NCBI GenBank assembly: GCA_023387695.1
Contig: JAEWHT010000100.1
Span: 1-28,908 of the forward strand
Direction: 5' to 3'
Length of the DNA stretch: 28,908 nucleotides
Source of the DNA: Pseudomonadota bacterium
Lineage (GTDB): Bacteria > Pseudomonadota > Alphaproteobacteria > Rhizobiales > Xanthobacteraceae
Of this stretch, positions 22,177 to 28,908 are shown piece by piece. Position numbers and translations under genes: made by a program. How positions within the stretch are numbered: position 1 is the stretch's first letter; every line of letters begins with the position of its first letter. The notes beneath the pieces are model-generated. The model did no database searches. It saw nothing but the letters and a program-made list of their open reading frames with translations, and had not been told where the DNA came from.

Positions 22177-22383
22177 TTAGCTGTTACGGCATTTCTCGAT
22201 CAGGTCATCGGCGAGGCGTATCTCGTCGAGTGTCCAATTACCGAGCAGTGTGATGATCGCCTCGCGCCGGTACTGATGTCGCTCGCGCTTTGAGGTCTGT
22301 CGGTAGTCGATGCCGTCCTGGCGTGCCAGCGCCCGCGACACGATCGCGATCTGTCGCAGCTTCTGCTGCTCCAAGGAGCTCAT
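22177..22383 (-). CDS. Small conserved-type hypothetical protein
   Basis: The 68-residue protein is mostly helical and charged: MSSLEQQKLRQIAIVSRALA opens it and IITLLGNWTLDEIRLADDLI follows before an EKCRNS end. It has no signal peptide or membrane helix, so it should be cytosolic. GGTGAGAC lies just before the ATG. I do not recognise a domain. Its amphipathic helices might mediate protein binding, but this is only inference. It sits alone between the PilZ gene and a membrane-protein gene, all on the minus strand. Confidence 0.6.
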   Translation of the reverse strand: MSSLEQQKLRQIAIVSRALARQDGIDYRQTSKRERHQYRREAIITLLGNWTLDEIRLADDLIEKCRNS

Positions 22384-22508
22384 GTCTCACCGTGCGGCGA
22401 CGCTGTCTGCCGCTGGAGGGCAGGTCTGTGAATCGGCATTTTGAAACTAGCTGCTGCGGCTTACGGAGACCTGACGTTGCCGCGGTGCCCAAACCTGAAT
22501 GCCGGCGT

Positions 22509-23174
22509 TCAGAAAGGCCCGTGCATTAGCAACAGAGCCAGTACGCCAAGGGCCAGGGCGAGCTTGATGATCTTCCAGGTCAGGCTGTCCGACCTGATCT
22601 CCCATCCGAACCACGGTAATGCCATCCGCACCGCGAACGTTGCGATTGTTTCGAGGATGGCGAACGCCAGTGCGATGCCCGCGATGAATGACCATGACGG
22701 ATCGGCCGGAGGCATCCACGGTGCAAGCCAGGTGGGAGCGAAGCCTCGCAACGACACCAGCAACGCGAACCATCCAAACAGAGAGGCGAAACCCTTGATG
22801 ATCTCAGGTCCGATCGCGCCGGGCTCGAGCCGGATGCCGATCGTTCCAAGCGCTTTTTCGATCCGCTCGCCGTCAGTCAGGAAGATGAACGCTCCGACGA
22901 AAAACGGTACGAGCGATTGGAAGATGAGCGCGATGATGCCGAACAGGACGGCATAGCCGTAAGCGTCGCGCAGAATGTCCCAGCCGCTCGTGCGCGGAGG
23001 CTTGATCGCCCTTGCGGCCTGCGGCTGCGGCACCGATCTGGTTCGCGCCATATGTTCCAGCATTTTCGCGCGCCGCTCCGGCGCGAGCGGGGTCACGCGC
23101 TGGATCCAGGCCGGCAGCGTGCCCGTCGAAGGCTTGCCGGACTGGTCGTCCGAGGTGGATTTGCTTGGGTCCAT
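22509..23174 (-). CDS. Hypothetical four-helix membrane protein
   Basis: The 221-residue product has a hydrophilic N-terminus of about 65 residues, then four hydrophobic segments: YAVLFGIIALIFQSLVPFFV, FASLFGWFALLVSLRGF, WSFIAGIALAFAILETIATF, and a C-terminal LALALGVLALLLMHGPF. It should be an inner-membrane protein. The family is not one I recognise. The ATG at 23174 begins MDPSKSTSDDQSG; residues upstream in the frame (from a TTG at 23276) are of random appearance. No strong ribosome binding site is visible. No functional link with neighbours is clear. Confidence 0.7.
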   Translation of the reverse strand: MDPSKSTSDDQSGKPSTGTLPAWIQRVTPLAPERRAKMLEHMARTRSVPQPQAARAIKPPRTSGWDILRDAYGYAVLFGIIALIFQSLVPFFVGAFIFLTDGERIEKALGTIGIRLEPGAIGPEIIKGFASLFGWFALLVSLRGFAPTWLAPWMPPADPSWSFIAGIALAFAILETIATFAVRMALPWFGWEIRSDSLTWKIIKLALALGVLALLLMHGPF

Positions 23175-23264
23175 AACCGAACCAGGTTCTTCAACAAGTT
23201 GCCCATGACGACAGGCGAGGCGGTTCCTTCGGACATTGGTCGGAAGTGAGGGCCGGGGAGGTTC

Positions 23265-23396
23265 ATGCCGGAACAAAATTCAAGCGCCTCGGGCAGGCGG
23301 CCGAGGCCGGTTGTCGATGTCGCCGCTGTCCATGCGCCCGATAGCGGACATATTCGGTCATCTTCCCGCAAGCTCCGCCAACGTCCTTCCTGTTGA
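23265..23396 (+). CDS. Possible small ORF with strong ribosome binding site
   Basis: The 43-codon frame begins MPEQNSSASGRRPRPVVDVA and is rich in Arg, Ser and Pro. GGGGAGG lies 3-4 nt before the ATG. The frame occupies much of the gap between 23175 and 23542, where I see no other gene. No domain, signal peptide or hydrophobic segment is present, so coding status is doubtful. Confidence 0.25.
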   Translation: MPEQNSSASGRRPRPVVDVAAVHAPDSGHIRSSSRKLRQRPSC

Positions 23397-23542
23397 TCTC
23401 ACCTCCCAGTTGCGCTTGAGTGCCGGCAGGTCTGGGGGACCTTTTTGATGCTTATTTTCGTGGCTGCGGCGTATTGCGCCGCTGTGTTCGAAATCGCAGT
23501 TGATTGTCGTGCGAGCAGGCTAGATGCGGCCTGCGGCCTGTC

Positions 23543-24994
23543 ATGGAAGTGACCGTCACATCTGCTTGCCTGTCTCCGCGAAAGGCAGGCATTCTCGATC
23601 ACGCCGACCGCATCGCCGCCGACCGCGTGGCGTGGCGCCAGAAGAACGGCTTTTTCCATGACGAGGATGAACGTTATCTCCGGTTTCTGATCCCGCCGGG
23701 AAGTCGGGTGCTCGACATCGGATGCGGCGTTGGCGATACGCTTGCGGGCCTCACGCCATCCTACGGCGTCGGGATAGATTTTTGCCAAAAGCAAATTGCG
23801 ATCGCGCGGCAGCGTCACCCCAATCTCACCTTCGTTGAAGGTGATGCCGAGGATGCGGCGACGCTCGATGCGCTGCAAGGTCCGTTCGACTACATCCTTG
23901 TGCTGGATACGATCGGTTCGCTCGAGGACTGCCAGAAGTTCATCGCCCAGCTGCATCCGTTGTGCACGCGAGATACGCGGCTGGTGATCGGTTACTTCTC
24001 CCATCTCTGGTATCCCGTGTTGAAATTCGCCGAGCTCGTCGGCTTGCGGATGCCGCAGCCGGATCAGAACGTGCTGTCGCCGTCTGATCTGCGCAGTCTC
24101 GCCAGGCTTGCGGATTTCGATCCGGTGAAGTCGGAGCAGCGCGTTCTCTCGCCGGTCCGGATGTTCGGGCTCGGGCGCTTTCTCAATCGTTTCGTCAGCG
24201 TGCTGCCGGGAATTCGCCAGGCGGCGCTCAGGCACTATCTGGTCGCGCGCTCGAGCCGCAAGGCGGGTGAACCGTTCGCTTCGGCCACCGTCGTGGTCCC
24301 GGCACGGAACGAGCGCGGCAATATCGAGCCGGCGGTCCTGCGGATGCCTGATTTCTGCAGCGACATCGAGATCATCTTCATCGAAGGTCATAGCCAGGAC
24401 GGCACCTTCGAGGAGATGGAGCGGGTCAAGCAGGCCTATCCGTCCCGGGACATCAAGGTGATGCGCCAGCCGGGTAAGGGCAAGGCCGACGCCGTCTTCA
24501 CCGCGTTCGACGCCGCGCGTGGCGACGTGCTCATCATCCTCGATGCCGACCTCACGATGCCGCCGGAACAGATTCCAAAATTCGCCGAGGCGCTGCTGTC
24601 GGGGAAGGGCGAGTTCGTCAATGGATCGCGCCTCGTCTATCCCATGGACGAGGGCGCGATGCGCTTCCTCAATTTGATCGCCAACAAGATCTTTTCCTAT
24701 CTGTTCTCGTGGCTGCTCAACCAGCGCTATACCGACACGCTGTGCGGGACCAAGGTCCTGCGTCGGAGCGACTATCAGCGCCTGAAGGCCGGCAAGGCCT
24801 ATTTTGGTGATTTCGATCCGTTCGGCGATTTCGACCTGATCTTCGGCGCATCGAAGCTCAATCTGAAAACGGTCGATCTGCCGATCCGCTACGCCGCGCG
24901 CACCTATGGCGAAACGCAGATCTCGAGATTCCGTCATGGCTGGATGCTGCTGAAGATGGTGGCTTTCGCTTTCCTCAAGATCAAGGCGATCTAG
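23543..24994 (+). CDS. Fusion of SAM methyltransferase and GT2 glycosyltransferase
   Basis: The protein has about 483 residues. The N-terminal half is a class I methyltransferase: VLDIGCGVGD (56-65) binds SAM, GIDFCQKQIAIARQR follows, and FDYILVLDTIGSLEDC (116-130) fills the post-binding strand. The C-terminal half, from about 248, is a family 2 glycosyltransferase: TVVVPARNERGNIEPAV, the DAD metal/nucleotide motif at 334-336, and GEFVNGSRLVYPMDEGAMRF. It resembles polyprenyl-phosphate glycosyltransferases, although no C-terminal membrane helices are plain. A GT-C-like gene starts 10 bp later, so the pair may build and transfer a lipid-linked sugar. No clear ribosome site marks the start; GTG at 23549 is possible. 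Confidence 0.88.
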   Translation: MEVTVTSACLSPRKAGILDHADRIAADRVAWRQKNGFFHDEDERYLRFLIPPGSRVLDIGCGVGDTLAGLTPSYGVGIDFCQKQIAIARQRHPNLTFVEGDAEDAATLDALQGPFDYILVLDTIGSLEDCQKFIAQLHPLCTRDTRLVIGYFSHLWYPVLKFAELVGLRMPQPDQNVLSPSDLRSLARLADFDPVKSEQRVLSPVRMFGLGRFLNRFVSVLPGIRQAALRHYLVARSSRKAGEPFASATVVVPARNERGNIEPAVLRMPDFCSDIEIIFIEGHSQDGTFEEMERVKQAYPSRDIKVMRQPGKGKADAVFTAFDAARGDVLIILDADLTMPPEQIPKFAEALLSGKGEFVNGSRLVYPMDEGAMRFLNLIANKIFSYLFSWLLNQRYTDTLCGTKVLRRSDYQRLKAGKAYFGDFDPFGDFDLIFGASKLNLKTVDLPIRYAARTYGETQISRFRHGWMLLKMVAFAFLKIKAI

Positions 24995-25004
24995 GCCGCG
25001 GAAA

Positions 25005-26642
25005 ATGTCAGTCGATAGCTTTCCCGACGCGAACATGAGCGGGCGGATCAGGACGCTGCTGATCCTCGTCGTCCCGTCGTTGTATCTCGCGGCGACGTTG
25101 CTCTATTCGGCCAGTCAGGCGGTGTGGGGCGTCCAGGTCGATCCTGAATCGGCCTACACGATGAACGGGCTCGTGGCGGCCGCCGGATACGGCTCGATGA
25201 AATTCGATCATCCGGGAACGACGACGACGCTGCTCGTCGAACTGATCGTCCGGGGCTGGGCCTTGCTGGCGCGGGCTGACGACATCGTCGCATTCGGGCT
25301 GAGGCATTACGATGCGATCACCTATGCGGCGCGGACCGGTGAGGCGCTCATGCTCACGGGCGCGTTGCTGGCGGGCGGACTCATCGTCGGGCGGACGACG
25401 CGCAGTGCGATTGCTGCGATGCTGTATCAGGCCGGCGCGTTCGTGCATCCCGAGGCGTTTCACTTTCAGACGGTGCTCGCGCCGGAAAGCCTGATGGTCG
25501 CGTTTGCGCTGTTCGGCATGGCGATCGTGATCAAGGCTGCGCTTGACGAGCATCCGCCGACGACGGGTCTCGCTGTCGCCTCCGGAACGATCTTCGCGCT
25601 CGGCTTCGCGACCAAATATCTCTATCTGCCGCAGGCGCTGTTCGCCGTGTGCCTGCTCAGAAGCAAGCGGGCGTTCATCATCGCCTCGATCGTGGGCGGG
25701 ATCGGCTTTATCGGCTTCAGCCTGATCTTCAACCCCGGAACGATCACGCGCGGGTTCGGATGGCTGGTGCAAATCGCGATCCACAAGGGAAGTTACGGCG
25801 AGGGCGAGCCGGGGATCATCGACTTCGGAACGTTCTGGTCCAACATGCGCGCCATCATCGCAGCCGGGCCTGTTGTGGCGGGCATCTACGCTGCGGCCGC
25901 AGCGGCTGCGCTGGCCTGGTGCGTCAAGACGCGCGACTGGCGCGATCCCGTCAACCTGACGCTCACGGCTGCCGTGATGATCTTTGCCGCGCATCTGGTG
26001 GCAACATCGAAGCACTATGGACTTCACTACATGATGGCGTCGTGGGTCCTGATCGGCGGCGTGCTGGTCCTGCTCGTGGTGCAGGTGCGGCGTCTGCTCC
26101 CGGCCATTCCGCCGGGCGCGGTGAGCCTCATTGCGGGCTGCTTATGCATCGCCATGGGCGCGCCGACATTGATCGAGGCGCGTGCTGTCGCGCGGCAAGC
26201 CGCCAGGTCGAATGCGATCGGGGCGAGGCTTTCGAAGGCCGTGGTGGCGGCGGGGCCGGCCTGCGCCAACGTCTCTGGAATGTACGTGCGTGCGCCGGAG
26301 AACGACATGAACCACGGCTGGGACATGACGCTGCACCTGTGGGGCGATCAGGCCATGCGCGAGAGGTTCTCCGCCGCCTATGCGAGTGCCCACGCGGCGC
26401 CGCTGCTGGACCACAACACCTACACGCAGGTCCTGAAGAGGAATTTCCTCCCGTCCAACTATGCCAAGCTCGCTGCTGATTTTCCCTGCATCATCGTCCG
26501 CTCACCCTGGGAGCTGACCGAGGACACGGCGATTGGGCTGCTGGCCCTGAAGCCGGACCGCTGCGTGATCGAGGGGATTCACATCTACACGGTCGGGCTC
26601 GCCTGCGCCAAGGTGCAGGGCAGCTTCCAGGGCGAGCCGTGA
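25005..26642 (+). CDS. Polytopic membrane protein, GT-C/ArnT-like glycosyltransferase candidate
   Basis: The 545-residue protein has about ten hydrophobic segments (for example RTLLILVVPSLYLAATLLYS, LMVAFALFGMAIVIKAAL, FIIASIVGGIGFIGFSLIF) and a long soluble C-terminal part of about 150 residues. The first loop reads VDPESAYTMNGLVAAAGYG then KFDHPGTTTTLL, like the acidic loop where GT-C enzymes place their catalytic Asp. GT-C enzymes use polyprenyl-phosphate sugars as donors on the periplasmic side. The gene begins 10 bp after the methyltransferase-GT2 fusion, whose GT2 half could supply such a donor. The acceptor is unknown, and GT-C assignment rests on architecture rather than a firm motif. 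Confidence 0.75.
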   Translation: MSVDSFPDANMSGRIRTLLILVVPSLYLAATLLYSASQAVWGVQVDPESAYTMNGLVAAAGYGSMKFDHPGTTTTLLVELIVRGWALLARADDIVAFGLRHYDAITYAARTGEALMLTGALLAGGLIVGRTTRSAIAAMLYQAGAFVHPEAFHFQTVLAPESLMVAFALFGMAIVIKAALDEHPPTTGLAVASGTIFALGFATKYLYLPQALFAVCLLRSKRAFIIASIVGGIGFIGFSLIFNPGTITRGFGWLVQIAIHKGSYGEGEPGIIDFGTFWSNMRAIIAAGPVVAGIYAAAAAAALAWCVKTRDWRDPVNLTLTAAVMIFAAHLVATSKHYGLHYMMASWVLIGGVLVLLVVQVRRLLPAIPPGAVSLIAGCLCIAMGAPTLIEARAVARQAARSNAIGARLSKAVVAAGPACANVSGMYVRAPENDMNHGWDMTLHLWGDQAMRERFSAAYASAHAAPLLDHNTYTQVLKRNFLPSNYAKLAADFPCIIVRSPWELTEDTAIGLLALKPDRCVIEGIHIYTVGLACAKVQGSFQGEP

Positions 26643-26658
26643 CCGGATTGGGATGGGG

Positions 26659-26733
26659 TGGCGCTCCCTAGCGGAATCGAACCGCTCTCTCCACCGTGAA
26701 AGGGTGGCGTCCTAACCGATAGACGAAGGGAGC
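26659..26733 (-). tRNA. tRNA-Glu (anticodon TTC)
   Basis: On the minus strand a full cloverleaf can be read. The acceptor stem pairs GCTCCC with GGGAGC. The anticodon stem CCACC/GGTGG encloses CTTTCAC, giving TTC, which decodes GAA/GAG. The T arm contains GGTTCGATTCC. The 3' CCA is encoded (26659-26661). The 75-nt length is normal. No integrase or duplicated 3' end is seen that would mark it as an attachment site. Confidence 0.96.
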
Positions 26734-26958
26734 AAACGCAAGGCCGAACCGCATGTGGCGACAGGCCCGCTGGCCGGCCGAGTCGTGCCCGGCGGCTTGC
26801 AGCGAGCGAACCTATAGTGGCCTTTCGGGCCGCGGGCAAGCCATCCCGGCAGGCTCTTTTGGGCCCGGTGGACAGCCGGCCCCGGGATCATTCGGATAAC
26901 GATTTCAACGGTTTTTTAGGGTTCCCGGGCTAGCGCTGGCGCGGGAGATCATTTGCCG

Positions 26959-27213
26959 ATGCCACAGCCCAAGAAGCGCGCAGCCCGCAAACTGCTGTCG
27001 CAGCATGCCTGGATCACGCTCGAGGGCGGATTCGCAGCGCGGCATTGCCTGGTCCAGGACATCTCGGCCTCGGGCGCCAGGATCACCATGGACGAGGATG
27101 CGAGCCAGCTCCCGGGCGTGATCCGGATGGCCTTTGCGCGGGACGCGCGGACCGGGCGGAGCTGTCAGGTGGTCTGGCGCCGCGGCAAGTCGGCCGGCAT
27201 CAAGTTCCTCTGA
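26959..27213 (+). CDS. Single PilZ-domain protein, short
   Basis: The 84-residue protein is almost only a PilZ domain. A basic N-terminus (KKRAARKLL) offers the RxxxR-type residues, followed by VQDISASGARITM, the DxSxxG motif. The C-terminal VVWRRGKSAGIKFL is the usual last strand. Such stand-alone PilZ proteins bind c-di-GMP and act on unknown partners; here the arginine motif is less canonical, so binding is not certain. GGGAGA precedes the ATG at 26959; a TTG at 26953 is possible. The 225 bp between the tRNA and this gene show no further gene. Confidence 0.85.
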   Translation: MPQPKKRAARKLLSQHAWITLEGGFAARHCLVQDISASGARITMDEDASQLPGVIRMAFARDARTGRSCQVVWRRGKSAGIKFL

Positions 27214-27259
27214 TCGCCGCCCGATAGCGCCTGAAGCCGGTCCGGGCTACAAGGCGGCC

Positions 27260-27490
27260 ATGCGCGCTGCCGTCCTCATCCTGATCTCACTCTTCGCCAT
27301 GAGCTCCGTCGCGGGGGCCGAGACCTTGCGCCTGCCGCCGGCCGAGCCAACGGCCAAGACGCTGCCGCTCAAGGGCAGCACCGCCAGGGCCAATGGCTGC
27401 GCCTCGTTTGGAGCGGGCTTCATCATGGTCAACGGCACCTGCGTGAAGATCGGCGGCGCGATCAGCGCCGGCGTCGCGGGCGGGCGCTGA
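27260..27490 (+). CDS. Small exported protein resembling a porin N-terminus
   Basis: The 76-residue product has a Sec signal peptide (AAVLILISLFAMSSVAGA, cleavage before ETLRL). The mature part ends CASFGAGFIMVNGTCVKIGG followed by a short Ala/Gly tail. That pattern (Cys, GxGF, GTxxCxKIGG) is the start of alphaproteobacterial porins of the Omp2b type, where a barrel of about 300 residues would follow. Here the frame stops soon after, with TGA at 27488. It may be a truncated porin that has become a small exported protein, or an ancient domain reuse. Two conserved cysteines could form a disulfide. Confidence 0.7.
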   Translation: MRAAVLILISLFAMSSVAGAETLRLPPAEPTAKTLPLKGSTARANGCASFGAGFIMVNGTCVKIGGAISAGVAGGR

Positions 27491-27497
27491 GGGGCGG

Positions 27498-27665
27498 ATG
27501 TCGCCGGACCTGACGCGGCTCGATCTTCTCGTTCCCGCGGTGATGTATTGCGCGCTCTTGTGGTGGGTCGGCCGCGGCATGTCCTGGACGACAAGGCTCG
27601 CCATCGCGGTGGTCACGCTGCTCCTGATCGCCATTGTCGTGACGGTCGAGCGCAGCTGGCGCTAG
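27498..27665 (+). CDS. Small membrane protein, two hydrophobic segments
   Basis: The 55-residue frame encodes MSPDLTRLDLLVPAVMYCAL, then LWWVGRGMSWTTRLAIAV and VTLLLIAIVVTVERSWR. Two hydrophobic segments (about 8-24 and 33-49) suggest a small integral membrane protein. It starts 7 bp after the preceding stop codon, with a purine-rich GAGGGGCGG directly before the ATG, so it is probably translated with the porin-like gene. I do not recognise a family; composition and phase fit real coding. Confidence 0.55.
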   Translation: MSPDLTRLDLLVPAVMYCALLWWVGRGMSWTTRLAIAVVTLLLIAIVVTVERSWR

Positions 27666-27684
27666 GACCTCCAAACCAAAACCG

Positions 27685-27739
27685 CAAAACAACCCCATGC
27701 ACTGTAGCCGTCAAGCGCGCGCCGTTTGCGCGGCTACAG
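27685..27739. repeat. Dispersed repeat (copy B) with hairpin
   Basis: The block opens with CAAAACAACCCCATGCAC, identical over 18 bases to the minus-strand reading of the palindrome at 2519-2555. The matching right arm GGGGTTGTTTT is absent. Instead CTGTAGCCG (27702-27710) pairs with CGGCTACAG (27731-27739) over 9 bp. Like copy A it lies between convergent genes, where it may serve as a terminator. Confidence 0.6.
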
Positions 27740-27783
27740 CGATTCATCCCGCGTGCACCAGGACTTAACCCGCGTCAGCCGGC

Positions 27784-28422
27784 TTACGACATCGGCGGCG
27801 CCACGTGCTTGGCAAATCCGGGCCGCTTGCCGAGCTCGGCGAGCCACCGCGTCAGGTTCGGCTGCGCCGGACGAGTGATCCCCTCGACGCCGAGCCAGCG
27901 CCGCGCATAACAGCCGACAGCGATATCGGCGAGCGTGAACGCATCGCCCTCCATGTAGGGCCGCGTGGCGAGCAAATTGTCGGCGATCGCCCAGACCTCG
28001 GCGGCCGCATCGGCATCGTGCTGGATCTTGATCATGTCGCGCTCGGCCGGCGGCGTACGCACCAGCGCCCAGAACACCGGGCGGTCGACCGGCTGCACCA
28101 TCGACAGCGTCCAGTCGAGCCAGCGATCGACGCCGGCGCGCAGCTTCGGCGCCTCCGGATAGATCGGCGTGCCGCGCTCATGCGCGAGGCACAAATAGCG
28201 CATGATCGAATTGGACTCCCACAGCGAGAAGTCGCCCTCGACCAGCGTCGGCACCCGCGCATTGGGGTTCATCGCGAGATAGCTGGCCTCGCGGGTCTTG
28301 CCGAAGGCCATGCCGGCATCGATGCGCTGATAGGGCAGCCCAAGCTCGGCCAGGCACCACAGCACCTTCTGCACGTTGACCGAATTGGCGCGGCCCCAGA
28401 TCGTCAGCTGTGTGTCCGGCAT
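27784..28422 (-). CDS. Glutathione S-transferase family protein
   Basis: The 212-residue cytosolic protein has the GST two-domain fold. The N-terminal thioredoxin-like domain (about 4-85) includes IWGRANSVNVQKVLWCLAEL, the conserved cis-proline NARVPTL (PT at about 57-58) and the glutathione-contacting ESNSIMRYL. The all-helical C-terminal domain (about 95-205) contains FTLADIAVGCYARRW, the N-capping box. The N-terminal catalytic position looks like Ser (RANSVNV), as in many bacterial beta/theta-like GSTs. Substrate unknown; detoxification of electrophiles is the usual role. No operon partner is evident. Confidence 0.93.
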   Translation of the reverse strand: MPDTQLTIWGRANSVNVQKVLWCLAELGLPYQRIDAGMAFGKTREASYLAMNPNARVPTLVEGDFSLWESNSIMRYLCLAHERGTPIYPEAPKLRAGVDRWLDWTLSMVQPVDRPVFWALVRTPPAERDMIKIQHDADAAAEVWAIADNLLATRPYMEGDAFTLADIAVGCYARRWLGVEGITRPAQPNLTRWLAELGKRPGFAKHVAPPMS

Positions 28423-28508
28423 GAAATCCTCCCACGCGTTTGATTTCGCGGGTGATAGCGGAATTTCGCGCGCGCAGCGACGCGCATTGCCGCGAGCCCC
28501 TCATGCAA

Positions 28509-28537
28509 AAAGCTCCGCTCGGAAAGAGCGGAGCTTT
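28509..28537 (-). terminator. Rho-independent terminator
   Basis: AAAGCTCCGCT (28509-28519) and AGCGGAGCTTT (28527-28537) form a perfect 11-bp stem with a 7-nt loop. On the minus strand a T run follows, so it terminates the small membrane-peptide gene at 28560. Confidence 0.85.
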
Positions 28538-28559
28538 CATTGCAGAGCAGACCAGTCGG

Positions 28560-28640
28560 CTAACGGCCGAAGAACAGCCACAGCAGAATGATCACCGGGA
28601 TCGGCACGCCCAGCAGCCACAACAAAATCCCGCGTCCCAT
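28560..28640 (-). CDS. 26-residue membrane peptide
   Basis: The frame encodes MGRGILLWLLGVPIPVIILL then WLFFGR, a single hydrophobic helix with basic ends. GGAGGAGG lies at ideal spacing before the ATG at 28640, and a strong terminator follows the stop by about 20 bp. These signals together argue for a real tiny gene. Similar Trp/Leu/Pro-rich membrane peptides occur in proteobacteria, with no known function. The longer upstream frame (to 28745) is non-coding in appearance. Confidence 0.7.
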   Translation of the reverse strand: MGRGILLWLLGVPIPVIILLWLFFGR

Positions 28641-28711
28641 CGCATCCTCCTCCAGTCGTTTTGTCGGAGGGGCAACGCCGGCCGCGGGAGCTTGTTCCAG
28701 CAGGAGGGGCC

Positions 28712-28908
28712 TTACCAGTGGCCGACGTTGGGCATCGACGCCCACGGCTCGGCCGGTGCCTTCGGCTCGCCTTTCTGCAGGATCTCGATCGAGTGCAAAT
28801 CGGGCGAGCGGACGAAAGCCATGTTGCCGTCGCGCGGCGGCCGGTTGATGGTGACGCCGGCCTTCTGCAGCTTCTCGCAGGTGGCGTAGATGTCGTCGAC
28901 CTCATAGG
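28712..28908 (-). CDS. VOC/glyoxalase-family protein, C-terminal part
   Basis: The frame is open to the window edge and gives 64 residues of C-terminus. It contains YEVDDIYATCEKLQKAGVTI, NRPPRDGNMAFVRSPDLHSI and EILQKGEPKAPAEPWASM, ending VGHW. The pattern, a beta-alpha-beta half ending in SIEILQ, is that of a vicinal-oxygen-chelate domain, with the glutamate as likely metal ligand. It may be a lactoylglutathione lyase (glyoxalase I), consistent with the glutathione S-transferase nearby, but the N-terminal metal ligands are outside the window. Confidence 0.8.
   Translation of the reverse strand, partial: YEVDDIYATCEKLQKAGVTINRPPRDGNMAFVRSPDLHSIEILQKGEPKAPAEPWASMPNVGHW

Noticed and set aside
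23399..25036. A 545-codon open frame on the minus strand
   Set aside because: It lies antisense to the methyltransferase-glycosyltransferase gene, whose plus-strand translation carries clear motifs. The minus-strand product has no recognisable domain and a composition rich in Arg and Glu, typical of high-GC shadow frames.
26659..26733. tRNA-Glu as an integration site for a mobile element
   Set aside because: No integrase gene, no duplicated tRNA 3' end and no change in composition are seen nearby.

Overview
The window reads as chromosomal DNA of a high-GC alphaproteobacterium, most likely Bradyrhizobium or a close relative. This is inferred from codon use, the style of the small secreted and membrane proteins, a fragment resembling an alphaproteobacterial porin N-terminus, and overall gene content. 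No transposase, integrase, phage gene, CRISPR array or rRNA was seen. It looks like ordinary core/accessory chromosome with many short operons.

Layout. 1-3.7 kb: the C-terminal part of an autotransporter, an XRE/MmyB-type regulator divergent from an EthD-domain gene with a perfect 17-bp palindrome between them, and a soluble chemoreceptor-like protein with its signalling segment placed before a Cache-like sensor. 3.9-9.7 kb: recJ, a short-chain dehydrogenase, a class II aldolase/adducin protein, a Tat-type lytic transglycosylase, and three small proteins. 9.7-11.3 kb: a MarR regulator divergent from an AhpD-like gene and a cupin gene, with a palindromic operator between. 11.3-16.2 kb: an M23 peptidase, elongation factor P (TTG start), and, divergently, epmA-epmB overlapping by 4 bp. 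EpmB and EpmA make and attach the beta-lysyl group on EF-P, so this block holds the factor and two of its modification enzymes.

16.2-17.5 kb is the most informative regulatory region. The DAHP synthase gene (aroG-type, minus strand) is preceded by a complete transcription attenuator: a sigma70-like promoter, a 26-codon leader peptide with residues F-Y-W-Y-F-S-Y in a row, alternative pairing segments 1:2, 2:3 and 3:4, and a perfect terminator hairpin with a U tract. The promoter spacing suggests that the leader peptide mRNA is leaderless.

17.5-23.2 kb: an HdeD-like membrane protein, a PrsW-type intramembrane protease, small membrane ORFs, a fatty-acid desaturase, a PilZ protein and a four-helix membrane protein. 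23.5-26.6 kb: a methyltransferase-glycosyltransferase (GT2) fusion followed 10 bp later by a polytopic GT-C-like protein, a likely surface-glycan or lipid-glycosylation pair. 26.7-28.9 kb: tRNA-Glu(TTC), a second PilZ protein, small secreted and membrane proteins, a glutathione S-transferase, a 26-residue membrane peptide and the C-terminal end of a glyoxalase/VOC protein. Two related copies of a dispersed palindromic repeat lie near the two ends of the window, both between convergent genes.
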